The notes under the pieces were generated by a model, which searched no databases, had not been told where the DNA came from, and saw only the letters and a list, made by a program, of their open reading frames with translations. DNA of 64,000 nt, from the NCBI GenBank assembly GCA_023664705.1, contig JAMPFE010000008.1, positions 1 through 64,000 on the forward strand, read 5' to 3'. Shown here piece by piece: positions 17,072-25,157 of this stretch. The translations under genes were made by a program, and so were the position numbers. Within the stretch, counting starts at the first letter, position 1, and every line of letters begins with the position of its first letter. This DNA is from Lachnospiraceae bacterium (lineage in GTDB: Bacteria; Bacillota; Clostridia; Oscillospirales; Ruminococcaceae).

Positions 17072-18037
17072 ATGAAAAAGAAAAGAATAGGCGTACTCAC
17101 CAGCGGCGGCGACGCCCCGGGCATGAACGCGGCTGTCCGCGCGGTAGCGAGAACGGCGCTCTACAAGGGCTTTGAGGTCGTCGGCATCTTAAACGGCTAC
17201 AACGGGCTTCTCAACCGCAAGTTCATCGACCTCGACGTCCGCGCCGTTTCGGACATTATCCAGCGCGGCGGCACAATGATCTACACCGCCCGCTGCCCCG
17301 AGTTCAAGGAATGGGAGAACATCGAAAAGGCTGCTAGAATCTGCGAGGAAAAGGGCATGAGCGGCATCGTCGTCATCGGCGGCGACGGCTCGTTCAGAGG
17401 CGCGGCGGATCTGTCCAAGGCGGGCGTTCCCTGCGTCGGGATCCCGGGCACCATCGACAACGATATCCAGTGCACCGAGTACACCATCGGCTACGATACG
17501 GCCCTCAACACGGTCGTTGAGCTCGTAGACAAGCTCCGCGACACCAGCCACTCGCACGAGCGCTGCTCCGTCGTCGAGGTAATGGGCAGGCGCGCGGGTC
17601 ATATCGCGCTGAACGCGGGCGTTGCCTGCGGAGCGACCGCCGTGCTCGTTCCCGAAATGGAGTACGACCTCGGAAGCGTTATCCAGCGTATCAAGGAGGT
17701 CCGCGCCGACGGCAAGAAGCACATCATCATCATCGTTGCCGAGGGTATCGGCGGCACGGAGGACATCGCCAAGACCATTCAGGAGCAGACGGGCATTGAT
17801 GCGAGGGCGACCATTCTCGGTCACGTTCAGCGCGGCGGCACGCCCACAGTCCGCGACAGAGTGCTCGCGTCCGAAATGGGCTACTATGCCGTAGAGCTGC
17901 TCGAGCAGGGCATCGGCAACCGCGTCGTAGGGCGCAAGGACGGCAAAATTTACGACGTCGACATACAGGAGGCTCTCGCTATGCAGAAGCCCTTTGATGA
18001 GCGCCTATATAAGATACTGAACGAGATTAACTTCTGA
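17072..18037 (+). CDS. pfkA: ATP-dependent 6-phosphofructokinase
   Basis: PfkA phosphorylates fructose 6-phosphate to the 1,6-bisphosphate, the committed step of glycolysis. The 321 residues match the bacterial ATP-type enzyme. Motifs present are TSGGDAPGMNA (about 9-19), GGDGSFRGA (Gly-Asp-Gly-Ser, ATP type, about 103), the catalytic GTIDNDI (about 126-132) and MGRRAGHIAL (about 170). A diphosphate-dependent enzyme would carry GGDD at the ATP loop. The start has AAGGAGAG upstream, while the open frame runs 33 codons further. It lies between dnaE and the folT riboswitch and has its own promoter. Confidence 0.96.
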   Translation: MKKKRIGVLTSGGDAPGMNAAVRAVARTALYKGFEVVGILNGYNGLLNRKFIDLDVRAVSDIIQRGGTMIYTARCPEFKEWENIEKAARICEEKGMSGIVVIGGDGSFRGAADLSKAGVPCVGIPGTIDNDIQCTEYTIGYDTALNTVVELVDKLRDTSHSHERCSVVEVMGRRAGHIALNAGVACGATAVLVPEMEYDLGSVIQRIKEVRADGKKHIIIIVAEGIGGTEDIAKTIQEQTGIDARATILGHVQRGGTPTVRDRVLASEMGYYAVELLEQGIGNRVVGRKDGKIYDVDIQEALAMQKPFDERLYKILNEINF

Positions 18038-18055
18038 TATAAATCGGGAGAATAT

Positions 18056-18160
18056 TACACAGAGTAGAATACCGCGCGTTAAGTGCCGCCCGAACGGAGA
18101 GTTGTCGGGCGGACGAAAAGCCCCGAAAGGCTTGCGGTGCGGTATTCGCATCTCGCTGTA
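18056..18160 (+). promoter_or_regulatory. THF (tetrahydrofolate) riboswitch upstream of folT
   Basis: The sequence follows the folT/THF-I aptamer closely. AGAGTAGAATACCGC is followed by GCGTTAAGTG. A GC stem (CCGCCCG/CGGGCGG) encloses AACGGAGAGTTGT, then come ACGAA, a variable hairpin with GAAA loop, GCGGTGCGGTATTCGCATC and the closing CTCGCTGTA. Conserved aptamer segments are all in order. The closing helix ends about 80 nt before the folT start. No intrinsic terminator was seen after it, so control of translation initiation is more likely. Confidence 0.92.
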
Positions 18161-18241
18161 CATAAATTGAATAACGGCGCAAAGCCATTCGATTATTCTT
18201 TTATATATAGCGAAAAAGTCACTTTTTGGGAGGATAATTTG

Positions 18242-18898
18242 ATGGCTTTTTTTGCTGATTTTAAAAAATCCGCCGCGGAGCTGAAAAGCGTGCGCTGCCT
18301 GTGCGTTACGGCGGTGTTGATAGCGCTCGATCTGGCGCTGAAATTTCTGGTAACGATAAACCTGCCGTTCGCGAAGCTGAGCGTGGCGTTCTTGGCGCTG
18401 GCGGCGATAGGTATGCTGTACGGACCCGCGGTGGCGTTCCTCGCGGGCGGGATAACGGATATTCTCGGAATGCTCATCGCGCGGAATATGGACGCGTTCA
18501 ACCCGCTTTTTACGCTGGTGGAGATGACGGGCGGGCTTATCTACGGCATCTTCCTTTACAACTTCAAGGTGATAAAGCCCGACTTCTCGGGCGGAAGGGC
18601 GTTCTTCGGGTCGATAGGCTCGAATTGGGGCTCGTTTCTGCGGATAGTTCTGGCAAAGCTGACGGTTATCGTCGTCTGCAATCTGCTGATGAACACGGCG
18701 TTCCAGGTCGTCACGGGCTACATCGCTCCCGACGTGTTCTGGGTGAAGCTGTGGGCGCGCGTGGGCACGAACTTCATTAAAATGCCGTTCGACGTGATTT
18801 TGCTGCTGCTTACGATGTATCCGATAAAAGCGGCGTACACGAGGGTGTTCAAGGGGAAGAAACCGCCGAAGCTCGGGGTGGATATAAATATAGGCTAA
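18242..18898 (+). CDS. folT: Folate ECF transporter S component FolT
   Basis: FolT captures folate for the ECF importer in the membrane. The 218-residue protein has about six membrane helices: LCVTAVLIALDLALKFL near the N-terminus, then segments around residues 55-90, 95-115, 140-165 and 180-200. The upstream THF riboswitch is the strongest evidence for the substrate. The start is ATG 18242 with GGGAGGATAATTTG upstream; a longer open frame reaches into the riboswitch and is rejected. The ECF ATPases and T protein are elsewhere, as for BioY at the window start. Confidence 0.92.
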   Translation: MAFFADFKKSAAELKSVRCLCVTAVLIALDLALKFLVTINLPFAKLSVAFLALAAIGMLYGPAVAFLAGGITDILGMLIARNMDAFNPLFTLVEMTGGLIYGIFLYNFKVIKPDFSGGRAFFGSIGSNWGSFLRIVLAKLTVIVVCNLLMNTAFQVVTGYIAPDVFWVKLWARVGTNFIKMPFDVILLLLTMYPIKAAYTRVFKGKKPPKLGVDINIG

Positions 18899-18920
18899 TA
18901 ACTTATGAAAGGCTTTTGAC

Positions 18921-19721
18921 ATGACAAAATTGGGATTTATCGGCGTCGGCAACATGGGCGGCGCAATCATCAAGGGAATTAACGGAAAGCTCGGGAACAC
19001 GGCTGTTTTCGCCTACGACCAAAACCCCGACAAGCTCAAGGATCTGAAGTTCGTCGGTGCGACGGCAGCTCCGAGCATATTCGAGCTGGCGAAGAAATGC
19101 GATTACATTCTGCTCGCCGTCAAGCCGCAGCAGCTCGACGAGGTGCTCGCGGAGGTAAAGAGCGCGGGCAACGCTGATTTGGTAATCATTTCCATATGCG
19201 CGGGCATCTCCGCGGAATACATACGCGAGCGCACCTTCGCGAACGCGAAAGTCGTGCTCGTAATGCCGAACACCCCCATGATGCTCGGCTGCGGCGCGTC
19301 GGCAATGAGCCGCGACGACAAGGTGTCCGACGCGGAATTTGCGTTCGCGCGGAAGATAATCGGCTCGTGCGGCATAACGGAGGTCGTTCCCGCGGACAAG
19401 ATGAAGGAGGTCATCGCGATAAACGGCAGTTCCCCCGCGTTTATTTACGTGTACGCAAAGGGTTTTGTGCAATATGCACAAAGCGTCGGCATAGACCCTG
19501 ACGCGGCATTGCGCCTGTTCGCGCAGTCGCTGATAGGCTCGGCTAAAATGATGACCGAAAGCGGAATGACCGTGGACGAGCTGATAAAGCAGGTATCCTC
19601 GCCGGGCGGCACGACCCTCGCGGGGCTGGAGGTTCTCGAAAAGGCAAACCTCGTGCATACGGCGGTAAACGCCTGCGAGGCGTGCACCAAGCGCGCCTAC
19701 GAGCTCGGCGGGAAAAAATGA
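18921..19721 (+). CDS. proC: Pyrroline-5-carboxylate reductase
   Basis: ProC makes the last step of proline synthesis, reducing pyrroline-5-carboxylate with NAD(P)H. The 266 residues match the family. The Rossmann motif is GFIGVGNMGGAIIKG at the N-terminus. MPNTPMMLGCGASAM lies near residue 115-130 and NGSSPAFIYVYAKG near 170. The ending TVDELIKQVSSPGGTTLAGL (about 215-235) is the family signature. It starts 22 bp after folT and overlaps the next gene by ATGA. proA and proB are not in the window. Confidence 0.95.
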   Translation: MTKLGFIGVGNMGGAIIKGINGKLGNTAVFAYDQNPDKLKDLKFVGATAAPSIFELAKKCDYILLAVKPQQLDEVLAEVKSAGNADLVIISICAGISAEYIRERTFANAKVVLVMPNTPMMLGCGASAMSRDDKVSDAEFAFARKIIGSCGITEVVPADKMKEVIAINGSSPAFIYVYAKGFVQYAQSVGIDPDAALRLFAQSLIGSAKMMTESGMTVDELIKQVSSPGGTTLAGLEVLEKANLVHTAVNACEACTKRAYELGGKK

Positions 19722-20179
19722 GGTTCGTGTTCGGTGATTATACCGTCGAGGTTGACGTTGAGAAAACGCGCGAGTATTATCGGCGGGAAATGCCCGAGAA
19801 CGATTGTGAATGCTCGGGCTGCCGCAACTTCCGCAAATACGCGGAGGTGTGTCCCGAGGAGATAAAGCGAGCGTTTGCGGAGCTGGGGATCGACGACATA
19901 AATTATATTTTGGAAATAATTCCCTTTGACTGCGCGAAAGAGGATTATGACCGGAACGGCGGCAATTTTTACGGGGGATTTTACGCCGTAATCGGGGAAT
20001 TGATCGGCGGCGGACCGATTGATTCCCAAAAAAGCACAAGGCAGATAACAAGCGGCTTTGGGCTGTTTCTGCATGACAGCATGTATAAGCCCGATAATTT
20101 CCCCGACCCCGCGTTTAATATAAATATTGAAGCTTGGATTCCGTGGCTTATTGATGCGGAAAACGAATATGTTTACTGA
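19718..20179 (+). CDS. Conserved-looking hypothetical protein with CxC and CxxC cysteines
   Basis: This is a 153-residue soluble protein with no family I can name. It begins MRFVFGDYTVEVDVEKTREYY and has NDCECSGCRNFRKYAEVCPE near residues 28-47, a small Cys cluster that might bind metal. An acidic, aromatic-rich middle and a tail ending in PWLIDAENEYVY follow. It starts on the proC stop (ATGA), so it is translated as part of the folT-proC unit. The start is fixed by that overlap; an earlier ATG exists but lies inside proC. Confidence 0.65.
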   Translation: MRFVFGDYTVEVDVEKTREYYRREMPENDCECSGCRNFRKYAEVCPEEIKRAFAELGIDDINYILEIIPFDCAKEDYDRNGGNFYGGFYAVIGELIGGGPIDSQKSTRQITSGFGLFLHDSMYKPDNFPDPAFNINIEAWIPWLIDAENEYVY

Positions 20180-20192
20180 GGAGTGTTAAAAA

Positions 20193-20666
20193 ATGGTAGT
20201 AATCGAAATGGAAAACGGCGGAGAGATCAAGCTGGAGCTTTACGAGGATAAAGCGCCGATAACGGTGAGGAATTTCCTCGATCTGGTAAACAGCGGGTTT
20301 TATAACGGCTTAATATTCCACAGAGTAATAGACGGCTTTATGATACAGGGCGGCGACCCCACGGGCACGGGGATGGGCGGCTCGGAGAACAAGATAAAGG
20401 GCGAGTTTTCGGCGAACGGCGTTCCGAACGACATCAAGCACGAGCGCGGAGTTATCTCTATGGCGCGCAGCAGAGCCAATGATTCGGCGTCGAGCCAATT
20501 TTTCATCGTGCATAGGGATTCGCTGTACCTCGACGGGCAGTATGCCGCGTTCGGGCGCGTGGTTGAGGGAATGGAGACCGTTGACGGGATAGCTGCCGTT
20601 GAGACGGATTTCAATGACAAGCCGCTTAAGGACGTGCGTATGAAGCGCGTTTATGTTGCCGAATAA
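20193..20666 (+). CDS. ppiB: Cyclophilin-type peptidyl-prolyl cis-trans isomerase
   Basis: This 157-residue single-domain cyclophilin speeds proline isomerisation in folding proteins. Family motifs are FHRVIDGFMIQGGDPTGTG (catalytic Arg, about residues 46-64), MARSRANDSASSQFFIV (about 90-106) and LDGQYAAFGRVVEGME (about 112-127). No signal peptide is seen, so the enzyme is cytosolic. It lies 13 bp after the hypothetical gene, with GAGGAG as ribosome site. A strong hairpin terminator follows at 20732-20772. Confidence 0.95.
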   Translation: MVVIEMENGGEIKLELYEDKAPITVRNFLDLVNSGFYNGLIFHRVIDGFMIQGGDPTGTGMGGSENKIKGEFSANGVPNDIKHERGVISMARSRANDSASSQFFIVHRDSLYLDGQYAAFGRVVEGMETVDGIAAVETDFNDKPLKDVRMKRVYVAE

Positions 20667-20700
20667 TTTTCAACAATTTCAACATTATGAATTTTTTTTG

Positions 20701-20890
20701 ACTGGGAAATTGCAAAATATTATAGTTAGCCGAACAAATTGCCAAGTTTGCTTGGTAATTTGTTCAGCTTTTTGCAGTCGGCGTGCAGTCTTTTGCAGCC
20801 GATTTGCAGTTTTTTGCAGATGTTTGCAGTTTCGTGGAGGAAATATTTGGGATTTCTGTTAAATAAAGTAAAAATCTGGAAATTTTGATG
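20701..20890. repeat. Interspersed element with a helically phased GCAG array (copy 1)
   Basis: The segment opens with ACTGGGAAATTGCAAAATAT and closes with a TATTTGGGATT...AAATCTGGAAATT-like end, both shared with 44316-44510. In its middle GCAG occurs six times, at 20774, 20785, 20795, 20806, 20816 and 20826, each preceded by T-rich DNA. The steps are 11, 10, 11, 10 and 10 bp. No ORF with a ribosome site is present. Confidence 0.7.
20732..20772 (+). terminator. Terminator-like hairpin after ppiB
   Basis: GAACAAATT (20732-20740) pairs with AATTTGTTC (20757-20765), and CCAAG with CTTGG inside it, around a TTTG loop. AGCTTTTT follows. It lies inside the repeat element at 20701-20890. Confidence 0.7.
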
Positions 20891-20913
20891 CTTTTTAAGG
20901 GCTCGACTGTTGT

Positions 20914-21700
20914 GGTTTAATGCGGTGAAGCAGTGTTTTGGGGTGCGGCTTGCCGAGGGGTAAAGGCGGCGCTTATGCGGTTTTGAGATAAGTCGGCTCT
21001 GGGAGGCGCGGAGTTCGCGGTTCTCCGAGGGGGACGGTGTGCGATGCTACGGTTTAATGTGGTGAAGTGGCGCTTTGGGGCGCTCGGGTTGGGCGGCGAA
21101 GTGCGCGGCTTGCCGAGGGGGATAAAAACGACACTTTTGTAATTTAATGCGTAAAACGGGTTGAGAGGTCTGTGAGTGAGCGGTAAGGTGCGCTACTGCG
21201 ATTTAATGCAGCAAAATGGGTTGAGAGCCTGTGCCGAACTGCGGGGCGGCGTGCTATTGTGATTTAATGTGGTGAAATTGTTTGAGAGTCTGTGCGGGGC
21301 GTTGGTTGGGGCGCGGCTTGCCGAGGGGGAAAGGCGGCGTTTCTGCGGTTTAACTAGATAAGTCGGCGCTGTGAGCCGCGAAGTGCACGGTTCTCCGAGG
21401 GGGACGGTGCGATGTTGCGGTTTAATGCGGTGAAGTTGCCGTGAGTTTGTGCCGAACCTTGGGGCGGGGTGGTGCGCTGCTGCGATTTAATGTGGTGAAA
21501 TTGTTTGAGAGCCTGTGCGGGGCGTGTTGGTTGGGGTGCGGCTTGCTGAACTGAGGGGTGGTGCGTTTGTACCGTTGCGGTTTAATGCGATAAAGTGGGC
21601 TGAGGGGTCTGTGAGTGGGCGGTGAGGTGCGCTGCTGCGGTTTAATGAGGTAAATCGGATGCGCTCGGAGTGATGCGTCTTGGGTTGGGCGGTATGCTTT
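20914..21700. repeat. About ten degenerate tandem repeats of 60-95 bp (gene-free region)
   Basis: The motif (G/A)(G/A)TTTAATG followed by a G-rich, C-poor stretch recurs. It starts near 20914, 21051, 21141, 21200, 21260, 21348 (as TTTAACT), 21419, 21484, 21579 and 21639. Longer shared blocks recur too: GCGGCTTGCCGAGGGG three times, GGTTCTCCGAGGGGGACGGT twice, and GATTTAATGTGGTGAAATTG twice. Strand composition is strongly skewed (G much higher than C). The open frame on the minus strand at 21422-21802 is low-complexity and lacks a ribosome site, so I see no gene between 20667 and 21925. Confidence 0.75.
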
Positions 21701-21850
21701 TGGAAGCATTTGGGATAAATTGGATAAATAAGGGACTGTAAATTTCTCCCATTTTACTTTTATTGTACATATTGTACAAAAATCGGCGAAAAATTTTGTC
21801 ATATGATCGGTTGTTTTCTCGCAATAACTCGGTTTTGTCTATTGTTGCTA

Positions 21851-21879
21851 TTGACAAATTGCTTTTTTTATAGTATTAT
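21851..21879 (+). promoter_or_regulatory. Promoter for the deacetylase-bactofilin-ATP synthase run
   Basis: TTGACA (21851-21856) and TATTAT (21874-21879) are 17 bp apart, 46 bp before the deacetylase start. It is the last clear promoter before the atp genes. Confidence 0.75.
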
Positions 21880-21925
21880 TAAATAATAGGGGAATCATCA
21901 CTTAAAATACAGAAGAGGTTAAAAA

Positions 21926-23278
21926 ATGCGTTTTGGCAGCGTTGAGTTTTTTAAGGTACTGATTAAAACGGTGCTTGCTATATTGTTTTTTGTCCCGCTG
22001 GCTGCCGCTGTGGTATTATGTGTGCTTTTTGTGCGTAACGACTCCCGGCTTTCTCAATTGGAGGACAAGCTTAAAGCCGCCGAGGAGGAAAACCGCCGTA
22101 TGTCGCTTGTCGCGGACGTGCTCGTAAGAGATAACGCGGGCACGCTGGAGGGCTTTGACGAGATTTTCGCGAGGAGCGGGATTGCGTATACCGATCTTAT
22201 CGCTTTTGTCAACGAGAGAAACGATGTGAGCGTTGAGGAGATTTACGGTATACTTTCGGGGTCGGGGCTGACCGATAAGGAGATAATCGCCATTGCGGCG
22301 GCGAAAAATACCGTGAACGGCGAGAGCCTCTACGAGATAATGTCCAAAAACGGCGTTTCGGATAAGGAGCTTATCGGGATCATCGCGAACAAGAGCGGCG
22401 GCACTATCGACGATTATTACGAGATACTCAAGCAATGCGGGCTTTCGGACGGGGATATTGTCGCGTATATCAATAAGAAAAATCAGGGGTCTTCGGGAAG
22501 CTCTTCGAGCTCTTCGGGCAACTCTTCGAGTTCGTCAAGCTCTTCGAGCACGGAGAGCACAAGCTCCGCTCCCGAGGAAACGAGCGAGCCGCAGAGCCAA
22601 TATGAGCTGCTGTACGAGGATATGTACGTGAGCGAGCCCGTGGAATATGTCCGCGAGGACAAGACGGTCTATCTGACGTTTGACGACGGGCCTTCGGAGA
22701 GCACTTACTCAATACTGTCGTATCTGAGGGCTTCCAACGTAAAGGCGACGTTCTTTGTGGTGCCGAACCGCTCCGAGGAGTGCGCGGCGACGCTGAGGGC
22801 TATCGCGGCGGACGGTCACGCTATCGGCGTGCACAGCGCTTCGCACGAGTACGAGAAGATATACGCGTCCGTGGAGGCGTTCCTTGACGATTTCTATGAG
22901 GCTTGGGACATCATCCGCGACGCGACGGGCATTTCGACAGAGATATTCCGTTTTCCGGGCGGGAGCAACAACGACTACAACGTGGACACGCGGGAGGCGA
23001 TAATCGCCGAGATGTCGCGGCGCGGGTTCAGGTTCTACGACTGGAACGTGGACAGCTACGACGTCGCGGGGGCGACATGGACGCAGATGTACAACTCCAT
23101 TCCCTTGGATGTGAGGAACAACAGCCGTTCCATCGTGCTGATGCACGACGCGAAATACAGGCAGAATACCGTGCTCGTGCTTGAGGATATTATAAAGGTT
23201 TTGCTCGACGAGGGCTATAAGTTCGATAAGATAAACAGCGACACGAAACCCGTACAGTTCGTCGGGCCGTTCGCTTGA
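21926..23278 (+). CDS. Membrane-anchored polysaccharide deacetylase with four 29-residue repeats
   Basis: This 450-residue protein has an N-terminal anchor helix (about 11-36) and a short charged coil. Four gapless 29-residue repeats span residues 73-101, 102-130, 131-159 and 160-188. A Ser-rich linker (about 189-215) leads to a NodB-type carbohydrate esterase 4 domain. Catalytic features are TFDDG (251-255), the metal pair in HSASH (303-307), RFPGG (342-346), WNVDSYD and a final IVLMHD. It should remove acetyl groups from peptidoglycan or another envelope glycan outside the cell. The repeats share the pattern of two short helices (xYEIL..GLSDKEIIAxIxxKN) and may bind cell wall. It starts the run that leads to the atp genes. 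Confidence 0.9.
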   Translation: MRFGSVEFFKVLIKTVLAILFFVPLAAAVVLCVLFVRNDSRLSQLEDKLKAAEEENRRMSLVADVLVRDNAGTLEGFDEIFARSGIAYTDLIAFVNERNDVSVEEIYGILSGSGLTDKEIIAIAAAKNTVNGESLYEIMSKNGVSDKELIGIIANKSGGTIDDYYEILKQCGLSDGDIVAYINKKNQGSSGSSSSSSGNSSSSSSSSSTESTSSAPEETSEPQSQYELLYEDMYVSEPVEYVREDKTVYLTFDDGPSESTYSILSYLRASNVKATFFVVPNRSEECAATLRAIAADGHAIGVHSASHEYEKIYASVEAFLDDFYEAWDIIRDATGISTEIFRFPGGSNNDYNVDTREAIIAEMSRRGFRFYDWNVDSYDVAGATWTQMYNSIPLDVRNNSRSIVLMHDAKYRQNTVLVLEDIIKVLLDEGYKFDKINSDTKPVQFVGPFA

Positions 23279-23294
23279 CCGAAAGGATAACGCT

Positions 23295-24443
23295 ATGGGA
23301 ATCAAGGATAATTTTTCGCAGGCAGTTAAGGAGCTGTGGAAGAAGGACGGGCAGGAGCAGAACCCCTCCCGCACGGGTCAGCCCACCGAGCTTGACAACT
23401 ACCTGAAGCAGAGCTCGGAGCAGGCGGAGACCTCTCAGCAGAACGCGCAGGGCTTGGAGACGGGGGGCGGCGGAGTTCCGCTTGAAACGCCGTATTACCG
23501 CAATCCCGCGCCGCCCGCGGCTCAGGGCGCTGCGCAGAACGTTCAGAATAACGCGCCGCTTCAGAATACCGTTCCCGACGGCGAGCCGGGCGTTAATATG
23601 AACGTGCAGAATATCCGCCAGAATTTCGGGCAGAACAGCCAGCCCGCTCCCGAGGGGCAGACGGCGGCGCAGAACGTTCAGCAGGCGACTCCGCAGGCGC
23701 AGACGGCTTCGCAGCCGCAGGGCGCTCCCGTGAACGCGAACGTTCAGAACGTGCAAAATCCGCAGAACGTTCAGAATGTGCAGAATACAATGCCGCAGGG
23801 GCAGACCGCTTATCCCAACCAAGGCGGGTATAATCCCAACGTTTCGGGGGGCTACGGGCAGGGCGGCTACGGCGGCGGGGGCGGATACGTTCCTCCTGCG
23901 GCGGGCGCTCCCATGCAGGCGGCGAACGAGGTCGACGAGACGACCGTTATCTCCAAGAATACCGTTATCGACGGGAATATACGCTCGCTTGCGAATATGC
24001 AGATCGACGGCAACATAAAGGGCAACGTCGAGACTACCCGGAACATCGATATGAGCGGGAAGATAGTCGGCGATATTACCTGCAACAATGCGGGAATGAA
24101 CTCCGCAGCGATGCAGGGGAACGTTTCGCTTAAGGGAAGATTGAGAATGGACCGCGATACGATACTTATCGGCGACCTTTCCTCGCAGTATGCCGACATA
24201 AACGGCAGAATAAGGGGAAAGCTCGACATAGTGGGAAAGGCGGAGCTTAAGCGCGACGCGATAGTTTTCGGAGATATAAACGCCTCGACGATAGCCGTTA
24301 CCGACGGCGCGATAATTCAGGGCTACGTGAACACGACGTTCCTCTCGAAGGAGGACAGCAGAAACGTATTCCCCGAGGCTATCTCCTTCGACAGCACGAA
24401 GGACGTGCAGCCGAACGTCGCTCCCAAGCCTAATCAGGGCTAA
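23295..24443 (+). CDS. Bactofilin family protein with long Gln/Asn/Pro-rich N-terminus
   Basis: Bactofilins form membrane-associated filaments that organise envelope growth. The C-terminal part of this 382-residue protein (about 215-355) is the right-handed beta-helix domain with the usual short-turn repeats, such as VIDGNIRSLANMQIDGNIKG and RIRGKLDIVGKAELKRDAIV. The first 210 residues are low-complexity, with many QNVQN and PQGQTA units, and are probably disordered. Such a long N-terminal tail is unusual; most bactofilins have tails of 20-50 residues. It follows the deacetylase by 17 bp, and the pairing of bactofilins with peptidoglycan hydrolases or deacetylases fits a role in wall shaping. 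Confidence 0.88.
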   Translation: MGIKDNFSQAVKELWKKDGQEQNPSRTGQPTELDNYLKQSSEQAETSQQNAQGLETGGGGVPLETPYYRNPAPPAAQGAAQNVQNNAPLQNTVPDGEPGVNMNVQNIRQNFGQNSQPAPEGQTAAQNVQQATPQAQTASQPQGAPVNANVQNVQNPQNVQNVQNTMPQGQTAYPNQGGYNPNVSGGYGQGGYGGGGGYVPPAAGAPMQAANEVDETTVISKNTVIDGNIRSLANMQIDGNIKGNVETTRNIDMSGKIVGDITCNNAGMNSAAMQGNVSLKGRLRMDRDTILIGDLSSQYADINGRIRGKLDIVGKAELKRDAIVFGDINASTIAVTDGAIIQGYVNTTFLSKEDSRNVFPEAISFDSTKDVQPNVAPKPNQG

Positions 24444-24470
24444 AAACCGCAAGGCTGAAAGGCAGGCAGA

Positions 24471-25157
24471 ATGAGCGAAAAAAAGTCGAAAAACGCCAAC
24501 GGGGCGCTCGCTCCGCTTATAGCGACCGTTATTGCGGCAGTCGCGGCGGTCGCGGCGGTGATAGTCCTCATTGTTGTAAATTCGGGAGAGCAAAGCTCCG
24601 AGCCGAGCGGTTCCTCCGTTTCCGCGGACGTGACGTTTCACCCGTCGCAGGAGCTTATCGAGGAATGCAACAACAACGCGCACGACCTTGTTGCCGGAAA
24701 CTACGAGATACTTCGGCTGTTTATGCTGGAGGGAGTTCCGCACGAGGACGAGCCCTACGGGAACGAGCCCGAGGACGGCTACTACACAGCGAGCTCGGCT
24801 AAGTACCCGACCTACGCGGCGCTGGAGGCGTTTGTGAAGTCGGTGTTCGTTTCGTCGGAGGCGGAGAGGATATTGCACAATTTCGACGGGAACGGTCTTA
24901 CCGTGTACAACGCGAGAGAGGGGTACGGCGGCGCGCTGGGAATTATCGCGGATTTCGCGCCCGATACGTCCTACGGCAAGCCGTGGGAGAGCACGCGCAT
25001 ACAGTTCGTGCCCGTGAGCGAGACGGAATGCAGTCTGACGATATTTCTGGGGGCGGACGAGGATACCGACCTGTCGACCGTTTCCGAGGAGCTGTCGCCG
25101 AAAGCCACCATGGTGAAGACCACGGAGGGCTGGCGGCTTACGAAGCTGGTGTATTGA
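24471..25157 (+). CDS. Membrane-anchored extracytoplasmic protein, unknown function
   Basis: The 228-residue protein has a short basic start, one hydrophobic helix (about 13-38, very Ala/Val-rich), a Ser-rich linker and an outside domain of about 170 residues. The domain contains YPTYAALEAFVKSVF and ends in EGWRLTKLVY. This layout resembles the IseA/DL-endopeptidase inhibitor or NTF2-like outer domains, but I cannot assign it. It lies between bactofilin and the atp genes with 28 bp before it and an ATG-on-stop overlap after it, so it belongs to the same transcript. An envelope role with the deacetylase is inferred. Confidence 0.7.
   Translation: MSEKKSKNANGALAPLIATVIAAVAAVAAVIVLIVVNSGEQSSEPSGSSVSADVTFHPSQELIEECNNNAHDLVAGNYEILRLFMLEGVPHEDEPYGNEPEDGYYTASSAKYPTYAALEAFVKSVFVSSEAERILHNFDGNGLTVYNAREGYGGALGIIADFAPDTSYGKPWESTRIQFVPVSETECSLTIFLGADEDTDLSTVSEELSPKATMVKTTEGWRLTKLVY

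Noticed and set aside
20914..21700. CRISPR array
   Set aside because: The repeats are degenerate, unequal in spacing and without constant repeats of 24-40 bp; no cas genes nearby.
21422..21802. 126-codon minus-strand frame in the degenerate repeat array
   Set aside because: It is low-complexity Pro/His/Arg sequence that follows the DNA repeat, with no ribosome site; treated as non-coding.
23190..24878. 562-codon minus-strand frame opposite bactofilin
   Set aside because: The Gln/Asn codons of the bactofilin tail read as Leu/Arg on the other strand; no initiation signals.
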